The position numbers and the translations under genes were made by a program. Shown here one piece after another: positions 52,401 to 52,493 of a DNA stretch of 52,493 bases. The DNA is from an uncultured Lachnospiraceae bacterium (lineage in GTDB: Bacteria > Bacillota > Clostridia > Lachnospirales > Lachnospiraceae): the NCBI GenBank assembly GCA_946544235.1, contig CAMNMC010000089.1, forward strand, positions 1 through 52,493, given 5' to 3'. How positions within the stretch are numbered: position 1 is the stretch's first letter; each line of letters starts with the position of its first letter. The notes under the pieces were generated by a model, which was not told where the DNA came from, did no database searches, and worked only from the letters and a program-made list of their open reading frames with translations.

Positions 52401-52493
52401 ACTTGATAACCATGTGGAATTTGTAAAGGCTTCGAATGGCGGAGTTTATAATAACCTTGATAATACGGTTATCTGGACGTTAGATGATGTTGC
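46468..52493 (+). CDS. Giant secreted repeat protein, 3' truncated by window
   Basis: An uninterrupted frame of 2,008 codons runs off the window, so no stop is seen. The N-terminus has a basic leader with a late signal helix (QIVAFMLAFVFMVSM, ~residues 26-40) and likely cleavage after AKPVFA. Residues ~50-860 form a non-repetitive Asp/Glu/Asn-rich region with beta-sandwich-like segments and many short Tyr/Asn strands. From about residue 861 come tandem domains of ~130-136 residues with APYEGTGTLGAVKVGDEITY, ISYKNYK, NVEFV, VPAGEEGTVTLTVKVL, GGPGKVVNGG and TNPVP. These match DUF11/isopeptide-type bacterial surface repeats. A C-terminal cell-wall anchor may follow beyond the window. Confidence 0.9.
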   Translation, partial: MNKLRTNYEKMKGRRGMGKKRKQKKQIVAFMLAFVFMVSMIRTGGAKPVFALVNGSDLKQSETVDGATAGDAAIADEEDKASDISGKSMSGISEAGNADEGAKTLFVRVEESGCNITINAPAGSLPYPEKELSVSAHALKTDSIEYFTYLSEAAEVLGENSTDNISFARFFDIEILRNGEKIEPLSPVEVKIEYDEAPEISEDAELSVVHFAEEGTEVISDIDVSDDATEIVYEQESFSITGTVIFDPEETAKGRFFALVVKYNGSLYTVQDDGSLVNVISYTENAGEIEKVTAENPMMWNYVQEDGNTYIRYNSEGYQFNGLQLAEVCEYTFIAPNKDNGLCISTPEHENDKTRTVIRDDYGNPIYHPDLSESKIGFDNGNIYSDSESRKYLVVEDGKIKGNADNPDNNVKFYLVRADKIHDYENETSGDPQRAGYMVRDNQVDHIDIEIEKTIEEDIPLAYGNYYDEDGNLVMTVTSPTSIHLSVPVTVSQEQLRNAEIHAYKRNNETGEPGEELNDAFYITGYSANDITTNSSSQIRIEGLFKVAYCEPSPYTWNQQDAMTDRLNTRIIYTVKVIEEDFEFNYYILDPDDPETDPKNKRRIYLYNSEGQPLSIKTDVTVSAKFDYFDENNLCPPLQDYAAWQNGAIHNSGISGMDFKLRGEADIDLDPVAINIHKNIIGVDGTTTSAIIPDDDQDFVFNLYSNTDETKINDVKDLNRNTYNGVEYNMSENDYVKIDHTRTVTVYEDSTDGSGLSYDYNIPAGMIGISEDKNSVPDIIVDKDGVIWAYEKTIIKTEYVTRNSSDNSGDVHVSKTYTKDDDEFFSIPEVLGDYTLDNGTQRKSEFVEFFVENYYNKVTLPVKEEVSPYEGTGTLGAVKVGDEITYSITCKNYKDTEADIVITDVLDTKVGFVSATGSESIVKPEVGETGTVKWTISDAVPGQEYTVYLTVKVLEGALSSKGGEGKVVNGGDTATVKVGINPEHTLNEVTNPVPEAPVKQETAPYEGTGTLGAVKVGDQITYEISFKNYKTEAADIIITDTLDPNVELVRTTCDYTGTKIYEGTAGVIKWTLSNVPANTSGKVTLIVKVTEDALDSNGGPGEVVNGGETATVKVGEDHEFTLNKVTNPVPEVPVKQETAPYEGTGTLGAVMVDDEIIYEISYKNYKTEAADIIIKDILDPCVEYVDADSDYNDTDISEADGIVTWKLNDVPAGEDGTVTLTVKVLEGALSSNGGEGKVVNGGDATTVKVGEDHEYTLNEVTNPVPEVPVKKETAPYEGMGTLGAVKVGEEITYEISYKNYKSDPADITIRDLPDVNVEVIDISEPGRLVDGVVIWELSDVPAGEEGRVTLTVKVLKDALVSENGDGVVVNGGKDTTVQVGNDQEFELNKVTNPVPEPPFKVEDVPYQGVGTLGPVKVGNEITYVINYNNYKDEAADIVISDTLDANVKLVEASNEGQLTNADKNGAGGVVTWTLEDVPAGENGTVTLIVEVLSGALESNGGPGEVVNGGETATVKVGNDNAFELNTVSNPVPDAPVKKETAPYEGTGTLGAVKVGEEITYEISYKNYKSVAADVTIEDKLDTNVALVSAEGGLVQVVEYQGTGGGKVTWTIEAVEAGAEGKVTLTVRVLPSALISNGGPGKVVNGGSDAKVCVGNDKAYELNKVENPVPETPVKSEISPYEGTGVLGGVNVDDEIIYSISYKNYKNTAADVVIKDKLDDNVEYVSSSNNGTYDSATNTVMWKIEGVKAGEEGTVTLTVKVLKGALKKNGGPGKVVNGGNTATVKVGNDNEYTLNEVENPVPKYPSKSEISPYDGIGELGAVKVGDEITYEIYFRNYKETAADIVIKDTLDANVEFVEASDNGKENNGVVTWTLTGVAAGEEGTVTLTVKVLKGALESEGGPGKVVNGGKTSTVKVGNDNETALNEVTNPVPDEPVKKEIAPYEGTGVLGAVKVGDEITYEISYKNYKNEAAAVVIKDKLDNHVEFVKASNGGVYNNLDNTVIWTLDDV
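49050..52493 (+). repeat. Eight complete plus one partial surface-domain repeats
   Basis: Repeat units begin near 49050, 49456, 49865, 50272, 50662, 51070, 51480, 51877 and 52267, each 390-410 nt. The strongest conserved blocks are PYEGTGTLGAVKVGDEITY and GGPGKVVNGG. The fifth unit is the most divergent at its start (VEDVPYQGVGTLGPVKVG). Conserved Lys, Asp/Glu and Asn positions would allow intramolecular isopeptide bonds (inference). Confidence 0.92.

Overview
The window looks like a chromosomal segment from a low- to mid-GC, anaerobic, fibre-degrading Firmicute, most probably a Lachnospiraceae member (Butyrivibrio/Roseburia/Coprococcus-like). The supporting genes are an Rnf ferredoxin:NAD oxidoreductase operon with its flavinylation gene, an A-type flavoprotein (FprA), L-lactate dehydrogenase, phosphate acetyltransferase, a xylose operon (GH3 glycosidase, xylulokinase, xylose isomerase), strong Gram-positive ribosome-binding sites and a CIRCE-controlled clpB. 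The genus cannot be fixed from the sequence alone. I see no tRNA, rRNA, CRISPR array, phage or insertion-sequence gene.

Layout. 1-4.2 kb: 3' part of a c-di-GMP phosphodiesterase (EAL) carrying a C-terminal beta-helix, then proC and an SLC13-type permease. 4.3-9.5 kb: a MoxR / DUF58 / small membrane protein / two VWA proteins / TPR operon (Bat type). 9.7-19.5 kb: fprA (minus strand), then an electron-transport block of apbE, a NusG-II protein, a Gx transporter and rnfC-rnfD/G-rnfE-rnfA-rnfB; rnfD and rnfG are fused into one gene. 19.6-31.4 kb: nrdR, yigZ, an ABC exporter on the minus strand, an HtrA protease, tgt-yajC, two lipoproteins, ldh, exoA and a DUF2085 membrane protein with an unusual start. 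31.7-34.6 kb: an unknown membrane protein, aroB, and pta on the minus strand. 34.9-40.3 kb: intracellular xylo-oligosaccharide use. 40.5-46.3 kb: clpB, an ABC-F ribosome-protection ATPase behind a long leader, and an AraC regulator. From 46.5 kb to the edge: the N-terminal 2,008 codons of a very large secreted protein with eight complete repeats and part of a ninth, each about 130-136 residues.

Most noteworthy: (i) the 500-nt leader of the ABC-F gene holds a good promoter, two short upstream ORFs with ribosome-binding sites, an intrinsic terminator with a possible antiterminator pairing, and then a block of tight hairpins, a plausible antibiotic-sensing attenuator; (ii) four intergenic regions share a multibranched architecture of perfect stems with 1-4 nt loops; (iii) the RnfD-RnfG fusion and a 12-residue repeat tail on RnfE; (iv) 36-nt in-frame tandem repeats in three unrelated genes; (v) a DUF2085 gene whose only upstream start candidate is a CTG overlapping the stop of a 21-codon membrane microORF.
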